In this document: positions 14,788-23,369 of the stretch, in pieces
Position numbering within the stretch: position 1 is the stretch's first letter
Layout: the number at the start of each line of letters is the position of its first letter
Source: an uncultured Lachnospiraceae bacterium
GTDB lineage: Bacteria > Bacillota > Clostridia > Lachnospirales > Lachnospiraceae
Assembly: GCA_910585215.1 (NCBI GenBank)
Contig: CAJUDQ010000002.1
Location: forward strand, 67,396-92,929
Length of the DNA stretch: 25,534 nucleotides
Reading direction: 5' to 3'
The notes under the pieces: generated by a model
Told to the model about the DNA's origin: nothing
What the model saw: the letters and a program-made list of their open reading frames with translations, nothing else
Databases searched by the model: none
Translations under genes and position numbers: made by a program

Positions 14788-15969
14788 GTGAAATTAACAT
14801 TTATTTTTGATACAGTTATGCTGAAAAATGAACAGGGGAATTACTATGCAATTAATTTGAACTATAAATTATGGAAGGACAGATATCTTCCGGTATTTAA
14901 GGATATGATTGTTTCTACAAGGTGCAGGGAAGAGAGCGATTTGACTATAAAATCAAAACATGCTTACACAATTGTGAATGGAGAACATGTAAAGGTTTTG
15001 CCGATTACCGAATATCATGAATTTACAGATGTATTTTTTCGTAAAAAACGAGTAGAAACACAGTTAGAGAAAGTGATTGAGCAGGCAGATTGTGTAATTA
15101 TCAGACTGCCAAGCCCCCTTGGAAATCTGGCATGTAATATCTGTAAAAGACAAAAGAAAAAATATGCAATTGAAATGGTAGCCTGTCCATGGGATGGGTA
15201 TAGAAATCATGGCCACTGGGCTGGAAAAATAGTTGCGCCTTATATGTGGTGGCAGACAAAAAAGCAGTGCCAAGATGCAGCAAGAGTTTTGTATGTAACA
15301 AAATATTTTTTGCAGAAAAGATACCCGACAAAAGGAATTACTGTAAATGCTTCAAATGTAATGATACATAAATCAGATGAAATAGTACTGGAAAATCGAA
15401 TCAAAAAAATCGAAAACAATAAATTGCACTATATTCTGGGATTAGTTGGACCATTGGAGCTAAAATCAAAGGGGCATGAAATTGCATTAAAAGCGCTTGC
15501 AATTTTGAAGAAAGAGTATCCTGATATAAAGATAGAATTTGTAGGGGCAGGCGAGGGAGAAAAATTAAGAAAAATTGCAAAAAAATTAAAAATAGAAAAG
15601 AATGTTCAGATAAAAGGAACGATACCTGCCGGAGAAGAAATGCTTCACTGGATGGACACATTGGATATGCTTCTGATTCCAAGTTTTCAGGAAGGACTTC
15701 CAAGAGTATTGATAGAAGCCATGAGCAGAGGGTGTCCGGCAGCAGGTGCAAAAACAGGTGGAATACCGGAATTGTTAAGAGAAGAGATGCTGCATAAACC
15801 TGGCGATTATAAAAAACTGGCGAGTGATATAAAGGCTGTTTTAAGTGATAAGGAACTGGCAAAGGAATTAGCCAGAGAAAATTTTTCCGAGGCAGAACAA
15901 TATGCAAAGGAAACTCTGGATTCCAGAAGAAAAAAGTTTTGGATTGATTTTAAACAACATGAATGGTAA
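14788..15969 (+). CDS. GT4-family glycosyltransferase, GTG start
   Basis: This second GT-B glycosyltransferase is 393 residues from the GTG at 14788 (MKLTFIFDTVMLKN). AAGGAG at 14776-14781 supports this start; an in-frame ATG at 14755 has no ribosome binding site. The C-terminal half has LGLVGPLELKSKGHEIALKA, FVGAGEGEKLRKIAKKLKI, LLIPSFQEGLPRVLIEAMSRG and TGGIPELL, typical of family GT4. The N-terminal half is more diverged and includes a CxxCP-like region of unknown meaning (IVMVACPWDGYRNHGHW context). The sugar specificity cannot be read from the sequence. The stop codon lies 17 bases before the next start. Confidence 0.88.
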   Translation: MKLTFIFDTVMLKNEQGNYYAINLNYKLWKDRYLPVFKDMIVSTRCREESDLTIKSKHAYTIVNGEHVKVLPITEYHEFTDVFFRKKRVETQLEKVIEQADCVIIRLPSPLGNLACNICKRQKKKYAIEMVACPWDGYRNHGHWAGKIVAPYMWWQTKKQCQDAARVLYVTKYFLQKRYPTKGITVNASNVMIHKSDEIVLENRIKKIENNKLHYILGLVGPLELKSKGHEIALKALAILKKEYPDIKIEFVGAGEGEKLRKIAKKLKIEKNVQIKGTIPAGEEMLHWMDTLDMLLIPSFQEGLPRVLIEAMSRGCPAAGAKTGGIPELLREEMLHKPGDYKKLASDIKAVLSDKELAKELARENFSEAEQYAKETLDSRRKKFWIDFKQHEW

Positions 15970-15986
15970 GTTTGAAGGGAGAAAAA

Positions 15987-17243
15987 ATGTCAGTTTTCAA
16001 ATGGACAAAGGAAAACAGTTGGATTGATATTTTTATAAATCTATCTCTGTTTTTATTTTTATCATCAAAAACAGGAGTAATAAAAGGCTCTGCTATGGAA
16101 TATCTTTCTCTTGCTGCTTTTGGATTATTTTTGGCAAGCAAAATATTAAAAAGAGGAAGGATGATTCTTACCGGACAGTCTGTTTATTATATGATTTTTA
16201 GCATATATGCAGTTTCTTCCTGTTTATGGGCAATGAATAAAAGTTTCTCACTGGAGCAGATTCCAAGTATTCTTGCATTAATGATATTTCTTATTCTTCT
16301 TGGAAATTATGCAGATTCTTATGAACAGTTCCTGAATGTCATTCATTATACAATTATAAACAATATTATTGTTTCTTTCAAAATTCTGTTCCTTTATTAT
16401 TTTTATACCGGTTCACCTGCCAGTCGTATTAATGAAATAACCGGAATTTATTTTAATACCGTAGGACAGGTTTTGGCATTTTCTATCCTGTTTAGTATTT
16501 ATTTATATAAACTGAAGAATCAGAAGATTTATTTACTCTTTTGTATTCCTCAGTTTTTGGCGATTCTTTTTACAGAATCAAGAAAGTCAATTATTATTCC
16601 CGTACTTGGAATAATTTTTATTTATTTATTGGAAAAGAGAGTAATGAAACGAAAAACAATTTATAAATTTCTTGTTTTTGTGACAGTGCTTTTGCTTCTC
16701 TGGATTGCTGTGAAAAGTGCAGGAGTAGAAATTTTTTCCGAGAGTTTAAAAAGAAGAATGGAAGCATTGATAAAATCTGTAACCGGTCAGGAAAATGACT
16801 GGAGTATTTATCTCAGGCGTTTTTTTATCAATACAGGGTTGAATATCTTTAAGGAACATCCGATTTATGGAATCGGAGTAAATAATTTTGCCTATTATGT
16901 AAAGAATTTTACAGATTATACAGTGGCGCGTTATTCACATAATAATTATATTGAAATGTTGAGTTGTCTTGGGATAATAGGATTTGCATTATATTACTGG
17001 TTTTACAGTTCCCTTATGATAAAATTAATAAAAAATGTGATACATAACAGAACAGACAGCCTCTTTATTATTATATGTTCTATTATGGCTGTATTAATGA
17101 TTATGGAATGGGGAGTGGTGTCTTATACGGGCTGTATTTACCATATATATATCTTTTTTGTATATTATACGGAAAGACACAGACTGGAGATAAAGCAGAA
17201 GGAAGGAGGCGAAAGTTATGCGGAAGAAATTTCGAAAATTTAA
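15987..17243 (+). CDS. wzy: O-antigen polymerase/ligase-like protein (Wzy)
   Basis: The 418-residue protein has about 10-12 hydrophobic segments and the large loop and motifs of the O-antigen ligase/polymerase family: TESRKSIIIPVLGI, then NIFKEHPIYGIGVNNFAYYV and YSHNNYIEMLSCLGIIGF. Such proteins join lipid-linked repeat units at the outer face of the membrane. I place the start at ATG 15987 with AAGGGAG at 15975-15981; an in-frame ATG at 15963 overlaps the previous gene. Its 3' end overlaps the flippase gene by 26 bases. Function as the polymerase rather than a ligase is inferred from the neighbouring Wzx and the Gram-positive setting. Confidence 0.85.
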   Translation: MSVFKWTKENSWIDIFINLSLFLFLSSKTGVIKGSAMEYLSLAAFGLFLASKILKRGRMILTGQSVYYMIFSIYAVSSCLWAMNKSFSLEQIPSILALMIFLILLGNYADSYEQFLNVIHYTIINNIIVSFKILFLYYFYTGSPASRINEITGIYFNTVGQVLAFSILFSIYLYKLKNQKIYLLFCIPQFLAILFTESRKSIIIPVLGIIFIYLLEKRVMKRKTIYKFLVFVTVLLLLWIAVKSAGVEIFSESLKRRMEALIKSVTGQENDWSIYLRRFFINTGLNIFKEHPIYGIGVNNFAYYVKNFTDYTVARYSHNNYIEMLSCLGIIGFALYYWFYSSLMIKLIKNVIHNRTDSLFIIICSIMAVLMIMEWGVVSYTGCIYHIYIFFVYYTERHRLEIKQKEGGESYAEEISKI

Positions 17244-18495
17244 AAAGCTGTTTTGTAATGATTATATTTTTTCTGTTTTTCAAAAAATAATGAACATTTT
17301 AACCGGACTTGTGACTGTTTCGCTGATTAATCGCTATCTTGGACCTTCTTTAAAGGGAGAGTATACATATATTACAAATATTGTAACAGTTCTTGCAGTT
17401 ATTCTGGGATTTGGGTTTTATGAATCCTATCCTTTTTCAAAAAGAAAGAAAAAAGAAAAACAATTGGAGGCTTATTTAAATGTATTTTTTATGCAGTTTC
17501 TTTTTTATCTGCTCATTGGCGCGGCAATTGCTTTTGTTACAAAAAACAGGATTGTTACATTAGTTGCTGTGCTGGTGCCTGTACAGGTCTTTACTTCGCA
17601 GATGCAAATGGTGGGAATTGTAGAATTTATCAGATTCAGGCAGATTTTACAGATAGTAAATTATTTTATTGATATGCTGCTTACATTGACTGCCTATTTA
17701 CTGATACCGCAGTCCGTTTCTGTATTACTTTTTATATTGCTGATAAAAGACATACTGTATATTGTTGTTTATTTAATAAAATGCGGCTATTTTCCAAAAA
17801 AATTTGTAATTGATACAAAATTTATTGTATTTTTATTTAAGTTTGGATGTTTTGCAATGCTTACAAAATTGTTAATAGAACTGAATTACAGAATTGATGT
17901 CTTGATGTTAAAATTGTTTGTACCATATGCTGAAATTGGATTATATTCTGTAGGTTCTAAACTTGCACAGTATGTATGGCTGATACCGGATGCATTTAAA
18001 GAGGTTATTTATGCAAGAACTGCCAAAAGCGATGCTGTAAATGAAATTAAATTTGTGCTGAAATTAAATCTTTCAATTACGGTTTTTATTATATTGTTTA
18101 TTCTGCTTTTTGGAAAAGTTATTATTTATTTATTATTTGGAACAGACTATATCGCTGCATATTCTGTCACCTGCATTATTTTCTTTGGAATCCCCAGTAT
18201 GGTTTTGTATAAAATTATCAGTCCATTGTATATGGCAAATGGCAAACAGAAAAAATGTTTTTGTATTCTGCTTGCCAGTGTAATAGCAAATATGACAGCA
18301 AATATGATTTTTATCCCGCTGATTGGAAAATTTGGAGCAGCAGTTTCGACAGTACTTTCCTATAGCATATGTGGATGTGTTTTTTATATCAGTTTTATCA
18401 GAGATTATCATTTAAAATGGTATGAGGGCTTTTTTTTCAGCAAAGAAGAGATTCAAAAAATAAAAAAATATGTCAAAAACTTTGTTCACTCATAA
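17218..18495 (+). CDS. wzx: Wzx-like repeat-unit flippase
   Basis: The 425-residue membrane protein has about 12-14 hydrophobic segments and belongs to the MOP superfamily of polysaccharide flippases. The opening QKIMNILTGLVTVSLINRYL and LGPSLKGEYTYITNIVTVLA is the typical first-helix pair. LIELNYRIDVLMLKLFVPYAEIGLYSVGSK matches the mid-protein block found in Wzx/RfbX proteins. It would move the undecaprenyl-linked repeat unit to the outer face, where Wzy polymerises it. The ATG at 17218 has AAGGAGG at 17203-17209 inside the end of wzy. Confidence 0.88.
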   Translation: MRKKFRKFKKLFCNDYIFSVFQKIMNILTGLVTVSLINRYLGPSLKGEYTYITNIVTVLAVILGFGFYESYPFSKRKKKEKQLEAYLNVFFMQFLFYLLIGAAIAFVTKNRIVTLVAVLVPVQVFTSQMQMVGIVEFIRFRQILQIVNYFIDMLLTLTAYLLIPQSVSVLLFILLIKDILYIVVYLIKCGYFPKKFVIDTKFIVFLFKFGCFAMLTKLLIELNYRIDVLMLKLFVPYAEIGLYSVGSKLAQYVWLIPDAFKEVIYARTAKSDAVNEIKFVLKLNLSITVFIILFILLFGKVIIYLLFGTDYIAAYSVTCIIFFGIPSMVLYKIISPLYMANGKQKKCFCILLASVIANMTANMIFIPLIGKFGAAVSTVLSYSICGCVFYISFIRDYHLKWYEGFFFSKEEIQKIKKYVKNFVHS

Positions 18496-18515
18496 GGGAA
18501 AGGAATCAAAGATAT

Positions 18516-19487
18516 ATGGAGCAAAAAGGGAAAAACGGGCAAATAGAAGCGCTCAGGGGAATTATCATGTTTATGATAATGTTTTATCACTATACTTGTC
18601 GCTTTGAAAGCCTATATGGAATAGAGACAATCGGTTTCTTTTCTCTGAATCAATGGGGAGAAATAGGGGTAGGTTGTTTTTTTGTAATATCAGGTTATTT
18701 TATGATACCAAGGAATTTATCAGAATATCATATAAAAGATTATCTGAGAAAAAAAATAGTCCGGTTGTATCCCGCATATCTTCTGTGTATGACAGTGACC
18801 TATCTTTCCATATCAATATTTGGTCTGGAAGGAAGAGAAACAGATTTTAAAGAATATCTTTTAAATGTTATTATGCTGAATGGATTTATAGGTGTGGATT
18901 ATGTAGATGGGGCACATTGGTATTTGACGTATCTTTTACTTTTTTATATTATAATCAGCATATTTTTAAAAGCAGGTTTTTGTAAAAAACAGATGATTAT
19001 TATCTGGACAATTATAAATGTAGTGTTAAAAATATCTGTAAATTTTATTCCACAATTTTCTTTATTATATAAACTGAGTGGAGGAAAATATCTTTCTTTT
19101 GTGGCAATCGGGATATTGCTTGGTGAGGTTTTGCATAATGATAAAGAAGAAAGCCGATGGAAGTTTTTTCTTTTCTTTTTTATGATAATCAGTATTTTAA
19201 CAGATTATGGAATCATTACAACCGGTGGAATTTTGTTCTTTTTGCTGTTTTATGTGCTGGCTGTAAAAAATAAACTTTCGATATTAAACAGACAGGTATT
19301 TATCAAGCTGGGAGGAATTTCTTATATTGTTTATCTGCTGCATCAAAATATTGGTTATCAGATATTATTATTTTTCTATGATATATGGGACAAATTTTAT
19401 ACTTTTTTTGTCTTTATTCCAATGATTTTAATTATTGTACTGGCTTTTGGCATACAGTCTCTAAAACAGTTTCAATGGAAAAAATAG
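18516..19487 (+). CDS. Acyltransferase 3 family membrane O-acyltransferase
   Basis: The 323-residue protein has about ten hydrophobic segments. The N-terminal block IEALRGIIMFMIMFYHY holds the conserved Arg14 and catalytic His25 of the acyltransferase 3 family (OafA/NodX-like). VGCFFVISGYF and YLRKKIVRLYPAYLL are further conserved segments of that family. It likely O-acetylates the surface polysaccharide. Length fits the single-domain form without the periplasmic SGNH domain. It begins 20 bases after wzx with AAAGGAA before the ATG and is the last gene of the polysaccharide operon. No convincing intrinsic terminator follows. Confidence 0.85.
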   Translation: MEQKGKNGQIEALRGIIMFMIMFYHYTCRFESLYGIETIGFFSLNQWGEIGVGCFFVISGYFMIPRNLSEYHIKDYLRKKIVRLYPAYLLCMTVTYLSISIFGLEGRETDFKEYLLNVIMLNGFIGVDYVDGAHWYLTYLLLFYIIISIFLKAGFCKKQMIIIWTIINVVLKISVNFIPQFSLLYKLSGGKYLSFVAIGILLGEVLHNDKEESRWKFFLFFFMIISILTDYGIITTGGILFFLLFYVLAVKNKLSILNRQVFIKLGGISYIVYLLHQNIGYQILLFFYDIWDKFYTFFVFIPMILIIVLAFGIQSLKQFQWKK

Positions 19488-19554
19488 TACTATCAAATGG
19501 AGTACGATGAAAAAAACGCTCAGTATAAAATTTTATGGCTTTTTCTTAAGTAGA

Positions 19555-19583
19555 TTGATTTATTCATTTCTTTATGCTAATAT
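19555..19583 (+). promoter_or_regulatory. Candidate promoter of the ECF S component gene
   Basis: TTGATT (19555-19560) and TAATAT (19578-19583) are spaced by 17 bases. The start would lie near 19590, about 55 bases before the ATG at 19645. Confidence 0.5.
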
Positions 19584-19644
19584 AAATAGAACAATCACAT
19601 AGAGAATCTGAATGTTGATAAACTATTATGGAGGTTTTATAAAG

Positions 19645-20223
19645 ATGAATGAAAAGAAAAAAAGTCATATTTTTAATCTTACTCTGGCAGCCATGTTTTT
19701 GGCTGTTGGTTTGATACTGCCGTTTTTGACCGGACAAATCCCTCAAATTGGCAATAAACTTTTGCCTATGCATATTCCTGTTCTGTTGTGCGGATTGATT
19801 TGTGGATGGAAATATGGTTTGGTTGTTGGTTTTATTCTTCCGCTTCTTCGGTATTTCCTGTTTGGCATGCCTGTGCTTTTTCCGACAGGAATTGCGATGG
19901 CATTTGAGCTTTGTACTTATGGATTTACAGTCGGATTATTATATTCGCGTTCCCGTTGGAAATGCGTCGTTGCGCTGTATCGCAGCATGATACTTGCAAT
20001 GATTGCAGGACGTGTGGTATGGGGGATTGTTCAGGTATTGCTGCTTGGAATCGGCGGAGGCGGTTTTACATGGCAGATGTTTATGGCAGGAGCCTTTTTA
20101 AATGCAATTCCGGGGATTGTTCTTCAGTTTATTTTTATTCCGGCAGTGATGGTTGCATTGAATCGCACAGGTCTTGTAAAATTTACCCGACACACAGCGT
20201 CTGTTCCACATGCAAAACAATAA
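19645..20223 (+). CDS. ECF transporter S component, substrate unassigned
   Basis: The 192-residue membrane protein has about six hydrophobic segments. Its opening LTLAAMFLAVGLILPFL is typical of S components, followed by LPMHIPVLLCGLICGWKYGLVVGFILPLLRYFLFG, the block shared by vitamin-type S components of the PanT/NiaX-like kind. The start at ATG 19645 is chosen because GGAGG lies at 19630-19634; an in-frame TTG at 19612 precedes the ribosome binding site. It lacks adjacent EcfA or EcfT genes and no riboswitch is visible, so the substrate (a vitamin or similar small molecule) cannot be assigned. A terminator at 20276-20310 ends the unit. Confidence 0.82.
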   Translation: MNEKKKSHIFNLTLAAMFLAVGLILPFLTGQIPQIGNKLLPMHIPVLLCGLICGWKYGLVVGFILPLLRYFLFGMPVLFPTGIAMAFELCTYGFTVGLLYSRSRWKCVVALYRSMILAMIAGRVVWGIVQVLLLGIGGGGFTWQMFMAGAFLNAIPGIVLQFIFIPAVMVALNRTGLVKFTRHTASVPHAKQ

Positions 20224-20275
20224 AATAATAAATTTTAAATTTGAGGAAATTTTTGAAATTTATTCAGATTTTTAT

Positions 20276-20310
20276 AAAAAACTATAATCAGAAAAGATTA
20301 TAGTTTTTTT
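20276..20310 (+). terminator. Intrinsic terminator after the ECF S component
   Basis: AAAAACTATAATC (20277-20289) and GATTATAGTTTTTTT (20296-20310) form a stem with a 6-base loop and a 7-T tail. The A tract on the other side also makes it potentially bidirectional. Confidence 0.88.
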
Positions 20311-20321
20311 ATAAGCAGCTT

Positions 20322-20350
20322 TTGACAAATGTATTATTTTTTGGTACAAT
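20322..20350 (+). promoter_or_regulatory. Promoter of the DUF3737 gene
   Basis: A perfect TTGACA (20322-20327) and TACAAT (20345-20350) are spaced by 17 bases. The leader before the ATG at 20484 is about 125 bases and I recognise no regulatory RNA in it. Confidence 0.8.
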
Positions 20351-20483
20351 CTCCCATAATATAGTGAGTATTTGCCATATTAGAAAAGAAAGCATAACAA
20401 GAAAATACTTTGCCGTAAAAGATAAAATTTACAAAAACAAAGAAAAATAAAAATAAGAAATACTTCAGGAAGGAAGGACAAAT

Positions 20484-21329
20484 ATGAATATAATTGAAGA
20501 TAAAACCTTTGATATGGAACGGGCTTTGTATGGAAGTCGGGAAATTACAGTGAAAAATTGTTCTTTTGACGGTCCTGCAGACGGGGAAAGCGCTTTTAAG
20601 GAAAGCTGTGATATACAGATTTTAAACTGTTTTTTTAATTTAAGGTATCCATTCTGGCATAATGACAGACTGAAAATCACTGATTCAGAATTGACACAGC
20701 TTTGTCGTGCGGCTTTGTGGTATTCATCTGATATTGAAATCAAAAATACAAAGCTTTATGGAATTAAGGCGCTTCGGGAATGCAGCAGAGTAAAAATGAA
20801 TGACTGTGATATCATTTCGCCGGAATTTGGATGGTCGATTCAGGAAATTTGGATGAAGGATTGCAGAGTAGAAAGTGAATATTTTATGATGCGTTCGGAT
20901 AATCTGAATTTTTCCGGTGTGCATCTGAAAGGAAAATATTCTTTCCAGTATATTAAGGATTCAGTATTTGAGGACTGTGTATTTGATACAAAGGATGCCT
21001 TCTGGCATGCAGAAAATGTACTTGTTCGAAATTGTACAGTAAAAGGAGAATATCTTGCATGGTATTGTGAGAATGTTACATTTGAGAATTGTAAAATTAT
21101 CGGAACACAGCCGTTTTGTTATTGTAAAAAATTAAAACTGGTCAACTGTGAAATGATAGATACAGATTTGTGTTTTGAAAAGTCAGAGGTAGAGGCTGAG
21201 ATTGTAAATCCTGTAATCAGTATTAAAAATCCTCTGTCCGGCCATATCTATGTGCCATGTGTAGAGGAGATTATTCGTGATGATGAAAATTCATATGGAG
21301 AAATTATTGTTAATAAAAACGAAAAGTAA
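20484..21329 (+). CDS. DUF3737 right-handed beta-helix protein
   Basis: The 281-residue soluble protein consists largely of short repeats of the form [I/V]xNCxFDGxxx or VKMNDCDI, about 18-22 residues per turn, which is the pattern of a right-handed parallel beta-helix. The opening DKTFDMERALYGSREITVKNCSFDGPADGESAFKES and the FWHNDRLKITDS, LAWYCENVTFENC segments match DUF3737. No signal peptide is present, so it is cytoplasmic. Its molecular role is not known. The ATG at 20484 follows AAGGAAGGA. It has its own promoter and is separated from the sigma-factor unit by about 125 bases. Confidence 0.85.
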   Translation: MNIIEDKTFDMERALYGSREITVKNCSFDGPADGESAFKESCDIQILNCFFNLRYPFWHNDRLKITDSELTQLCRAALWYSSDIEIKNTKLYGIKALRECSRVKMNDCDIISPEFGWSIQEIWMKDCRVESEYFMMRSDNLNFSGVHLKGKYSFQYIKDSVFEDCVFDTKDAFWHAENVLVRNCTVKGEYLAWYCENVTFENCKIIGTQPFCYCKKLKLVNCEMIDTDLCFEKSEVEAEIVNPVISIKNPLSGHIYVPCVEEIIRDDENSYGEIIVNKNEK

Positions 21330-21421
21330 TCATATTTTGAGGGAAGAAAAGACTATGTATGATAGTTTTATATCTCTGAAAACTTTCGTGTAAATTTTTA
21401 GTAAATATTTTTTTCAATAGA

Positions 21422-21449
21422 TGCAACCAGACTCAAAAAAAGTTGTCTA
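21422..21449 (+). promoter_or_regulatory. ECF-type autoregulatory promoter
   Basis: TGCAACC (21422-21428) and GTCTA (21445-21449) are separated by 16 bases. The AACC -35 and GTC -10 combination is the usual form of promoters read by extracytoplasmic-function sigma factors. It sits directly before the sigma gene, so it is probably autoregulated. No second copy is visible elsewhere in the window. Confidence 0.65.
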
Positions 21450-21487
21450 TATAAATGATGGCACTTTTGAGAAAGGAGAAAGTACCT

Positions 21488-22051
21488 ATGGACGATAAAG
21501 AAATCGTCGAGCTGTATTGGCAGCGCAGCGAACAGGCCATCAAAGAAACCGCTGATAAATACGGAGCATATTGCAGAAAAATTTCACTGAATATTCTTTC
21601 TGATTTGTCTGACAGCGAGGAAAATGTCAATGATGCTTATATGCAGACATGGCTGTCCATACCGCCGCATAAGCCGGATTCACTTATGGCATTTCTTGGG
21701 AAGCTGACTCGCAATCTTGCATTAAACAGATATAAAGCCATGCATGCAAAAAAACGTTTTGGAAATCAGTTTGCAATGTCTCTTGACGAGCTTTCAGACT
21801 GTACCCCATCCAATAGGATAGTGGAGCAGGAAGCTGAAATTGCAGAGCTTGGCAAAAGCATCAGCCGTTTTTTGTACAGCCAGAAGGAAGATATCCGCAA
21901 TGTATTTGTATGCAGATATTTTTATTGTGATTCTGTCGAGGAGATTTCTGACCGTTTTGGATACAGTCAGAGTAAAATCAAATCCATGCTTATGAGGACA
22001 AGAATCCACCTGAAATCTTATTTGAAGAAGGAGGGATACTATGAAGAATGA
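21488..22051 (+). CDS. ECF sigma factor
   Basis: The 187-residue sigma-70 family protein has region 2 (SLNILSDLSDSEENVNDAYMQTWLSIP, then LTRNLALNRYKAMHAKKR) and region 4 (VFVCRYFYCDSVEEISDRFGYSQSKIKSMLMRTRIHLKSYL), the complete layout of a small ECF sigma factor. I choose ATG 21488 because AAAGGAG lies at 21472-21478; the in-frame ATG at 21455 would overlap the ribosome binding site. The start follows an ECF-like promoter. The stop overlaps the next gene by 11 bases, consistent with co-translation with a cognate membrane anti-sigma protein. The inducing signal is unknown, though the downstream genes point to the cell envelope. Confidence 0.9.
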   Translation: MDDKEIVELYWQRSEQAIKETADKYGAYCRKISLNILSDLSDSEENVNDAYMQTWLSIPPHKPDSLMAFLGKLTRNLALNRYKAMHAKKRFGNQFAMSLDELSDCTPSNRIVEQEAEIAELGKSISRFLYSQKEDIRNVFVCRYFYCDSVEEISDRFGYSQSKIKSMLMRTRIHLKSYLKKEGYYEE

Positions 22052-22577
22052 AGTATTTGCAAGAGCCATTACTGAAATTGACAATGAATTGATTATTTCC
22101 GCACATAAAAACAGGGTTCCAAGAAACAAAAGAAAGAAGTGGCCCCTTGCCGCAGCGGCCTGTTTTCTTCTGATTTGCGGGATAGCCTTATATTTAAGAA
22201 GCAACAGCAGAATAGAAGTGTCTGTTTATGGAAATACTATTTCAGACCGGCCTGTTACCATAGATATTCCCACACCATTATCCTCTGACAATCGTTCGGT
22301 GATTCCTGATGTTCTCACGGTTCCGATGGAAATCAAACCAGAGCATAAAATAAATATAAAAGTGGATAATGGCATGCTGGAGGTATACTCTCTGGAAACA
22401 AACAAACTGTTATGTGAGGGACAGATTTGCAAGACATCTGATTCAGTAACGGTTTTCTGGACAATAGAAGCTCCAAATCCGAAGCAGGTATATAAGCTTT
22501 GGATAAACAGTGATACAGTTGTTTTCCTGCTTTCTTACAGTGAGGAAACAAATAACTGGATATTAAACAAACAATAA
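22041..22577 (+). CDS. Probable membrane anti-sigma protein
   Basis: This 178-residue protein has a short charged cytoplasmic N terminus (about 1-32), one transmembrane helix (about 34-53, PLAAAACFLLICGIALYL) and an external domain of about 120 residues rich in beta-forming sequence. I see no HxxxCxxC zinc anti-sigma motif. The anti-sigma call rests on the overlap with the ECF sigma gene and the single-span topology. AAGGAGG (22028-22034) precedes the ATG at 22041 within the sigma gene. The external domain could sense the envelope or a ligand; nothing more can be inferred. Confidence 0.65.
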   Translation: MKNEVFARAITEIDNELIISAHKNRVPRNKRKKWPLAAAACFLLICGIALYLRSNSRIEVSVYGNTISDRPVTIDIPTPLSSDNRSVIPDVLTVPMEIKPEHKINIKVDNGMLEVYSLETNKLLCEGQICKTSDSVTVFWTIEAPNPKQVYKLWINSDTVVFLLSYSEETNNWILNKQ

Positions 22578-22595
22578 ACTGGAGGTTTTTTAAAA

Positions 22596-23228
22596 ATGAA
22601 AAGAGTATTAATTATTTTATTAACAGGATTGCTTGTATTTTCTCTTGCAGCATGTAAAAGCAAGGAAGATAAAAAAGACAGCACAGAGAATAAAACAACA
22701 GAAAAACAGACTTCTGCCGAGGAAAAAAAGCCGGAAAAGGAAGAAAGTTCTGTAAAAGATTCCGTAGAGCTTTTGGAAACTGTATGGAACAGCTATAAAG
22801 AAGATGAAAAATTTGCCATTGGCGGCGGTGATATGACAGAAGAAAATATGCGAATGGATGCTCCGGGAAAATATGGACTTGAAGATACCGAAGCTCTGGA
22901 TGCAACACTTGGTTTTCCTGCCGGTTCTGTTGGCAAGATAGATGATGCAGCAAGTATTATGCATATGATGAATGCAAATACCTTTACCTGTGGTGTATTT
23001 CGTGTAAAGAATGCAAGTGACCTTGATTCTCTGACTACTGAATTAAAAGAGCATATTATGCAGAGACAGTGGATGTGTGGATTTCCGGACAAGCTGGTGA
23101 TTCTTACAGTGGATAACTATATTGTGTCCTTCTTTGGAGCAAATGACATTGTTGATACTTTTAAGGGAAAAGTGACAGCGGCGTATTCTTCCGCAAAAAC
23201 TGTCTGTGAAGAACCACTTTCAGAATAA
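22596..23228 (+). CDS. DUF4358 lipoprotein
   Basis: The 210-residue exported lipoprotein has a signal peptide with lipobox SLAAC (Cys20), then a Lys/Glu/Thr-rich tether (about 21-55) and a folded domain. The domain contains YGLEDTEALDATLGFPAGSV and a C-terminal stretch (MQRQWMCGFPDKLVIL, DNYIVSFFGANDIVDTF) that I recognise as DUF4358. Function is not established. GGAGG at 22581-22585 precedes the ATG. It sits between the sigma/anti-sigma pair and the MBOAT-DHHW acylation pair, so it may be part of that surface-acylation complex. That link is inference from position. Confidence 0.78.
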   Translation: MKRVLIILLTGLLVFSLAACKSKEDKKDSTENKTTEKQTSAEEKKPEKEESSVKDSVELLETVWNSYKEDEKFAIGGGDMTEENMRMDAPGKYGLEDTEALDATLGFPAGSVGKIDDAASIMHMMNANTFTCGVFRVKNASDLDSLTTELKEHIMQRQWMCGFPDKLVILTVDNYIVSFFGANDIVDTFKGKVTAAYSSAKTVCEEPLSE

Positions 23229-23279
23229 TTCTTTGTATTGTTCGTTTTCATTTTATTTTTTAAATAGTTCAATTATTAT

Positions 23280-23343
23280 TTTGGCGGTTGAATAGCGGGG
23301 AAATTTTGTACAAAGCAAATTTTTTCTGCATTTTACCGCCAAA
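23280..23343 (+). other. Inverted repeat between DUF4358 and MBOAT genes
   Basis: TTTGGCGGT (23280-23288) is the exact reverse complement of ACCGCCAAA (23335-23343), with a 46-base AT-rich interior that contains TTTGTACAAA. Only TTTT follows, so it is a weak terminator at best. It could be an attenuator or a processing site before the MBOAT gene. Confidence 0.4.
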
Positions 23344-23369
23344 GTTTTATTTGGAAGAGAGGTGGAATT

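Noticed and set aside
19488..19554. Terminator after the polysaccharide operon
   Set aside because: TATAAAATTTTATGGCTTTTTC is palindromic, but its stem is A/T only and cannot be separated from background.
20351..20483. Regulatory RNA in the DUF3737 leader
   Set aside because: A short AGTATTT/AAATACT pairing is present, but no conserved riboswitch core is recognisable.
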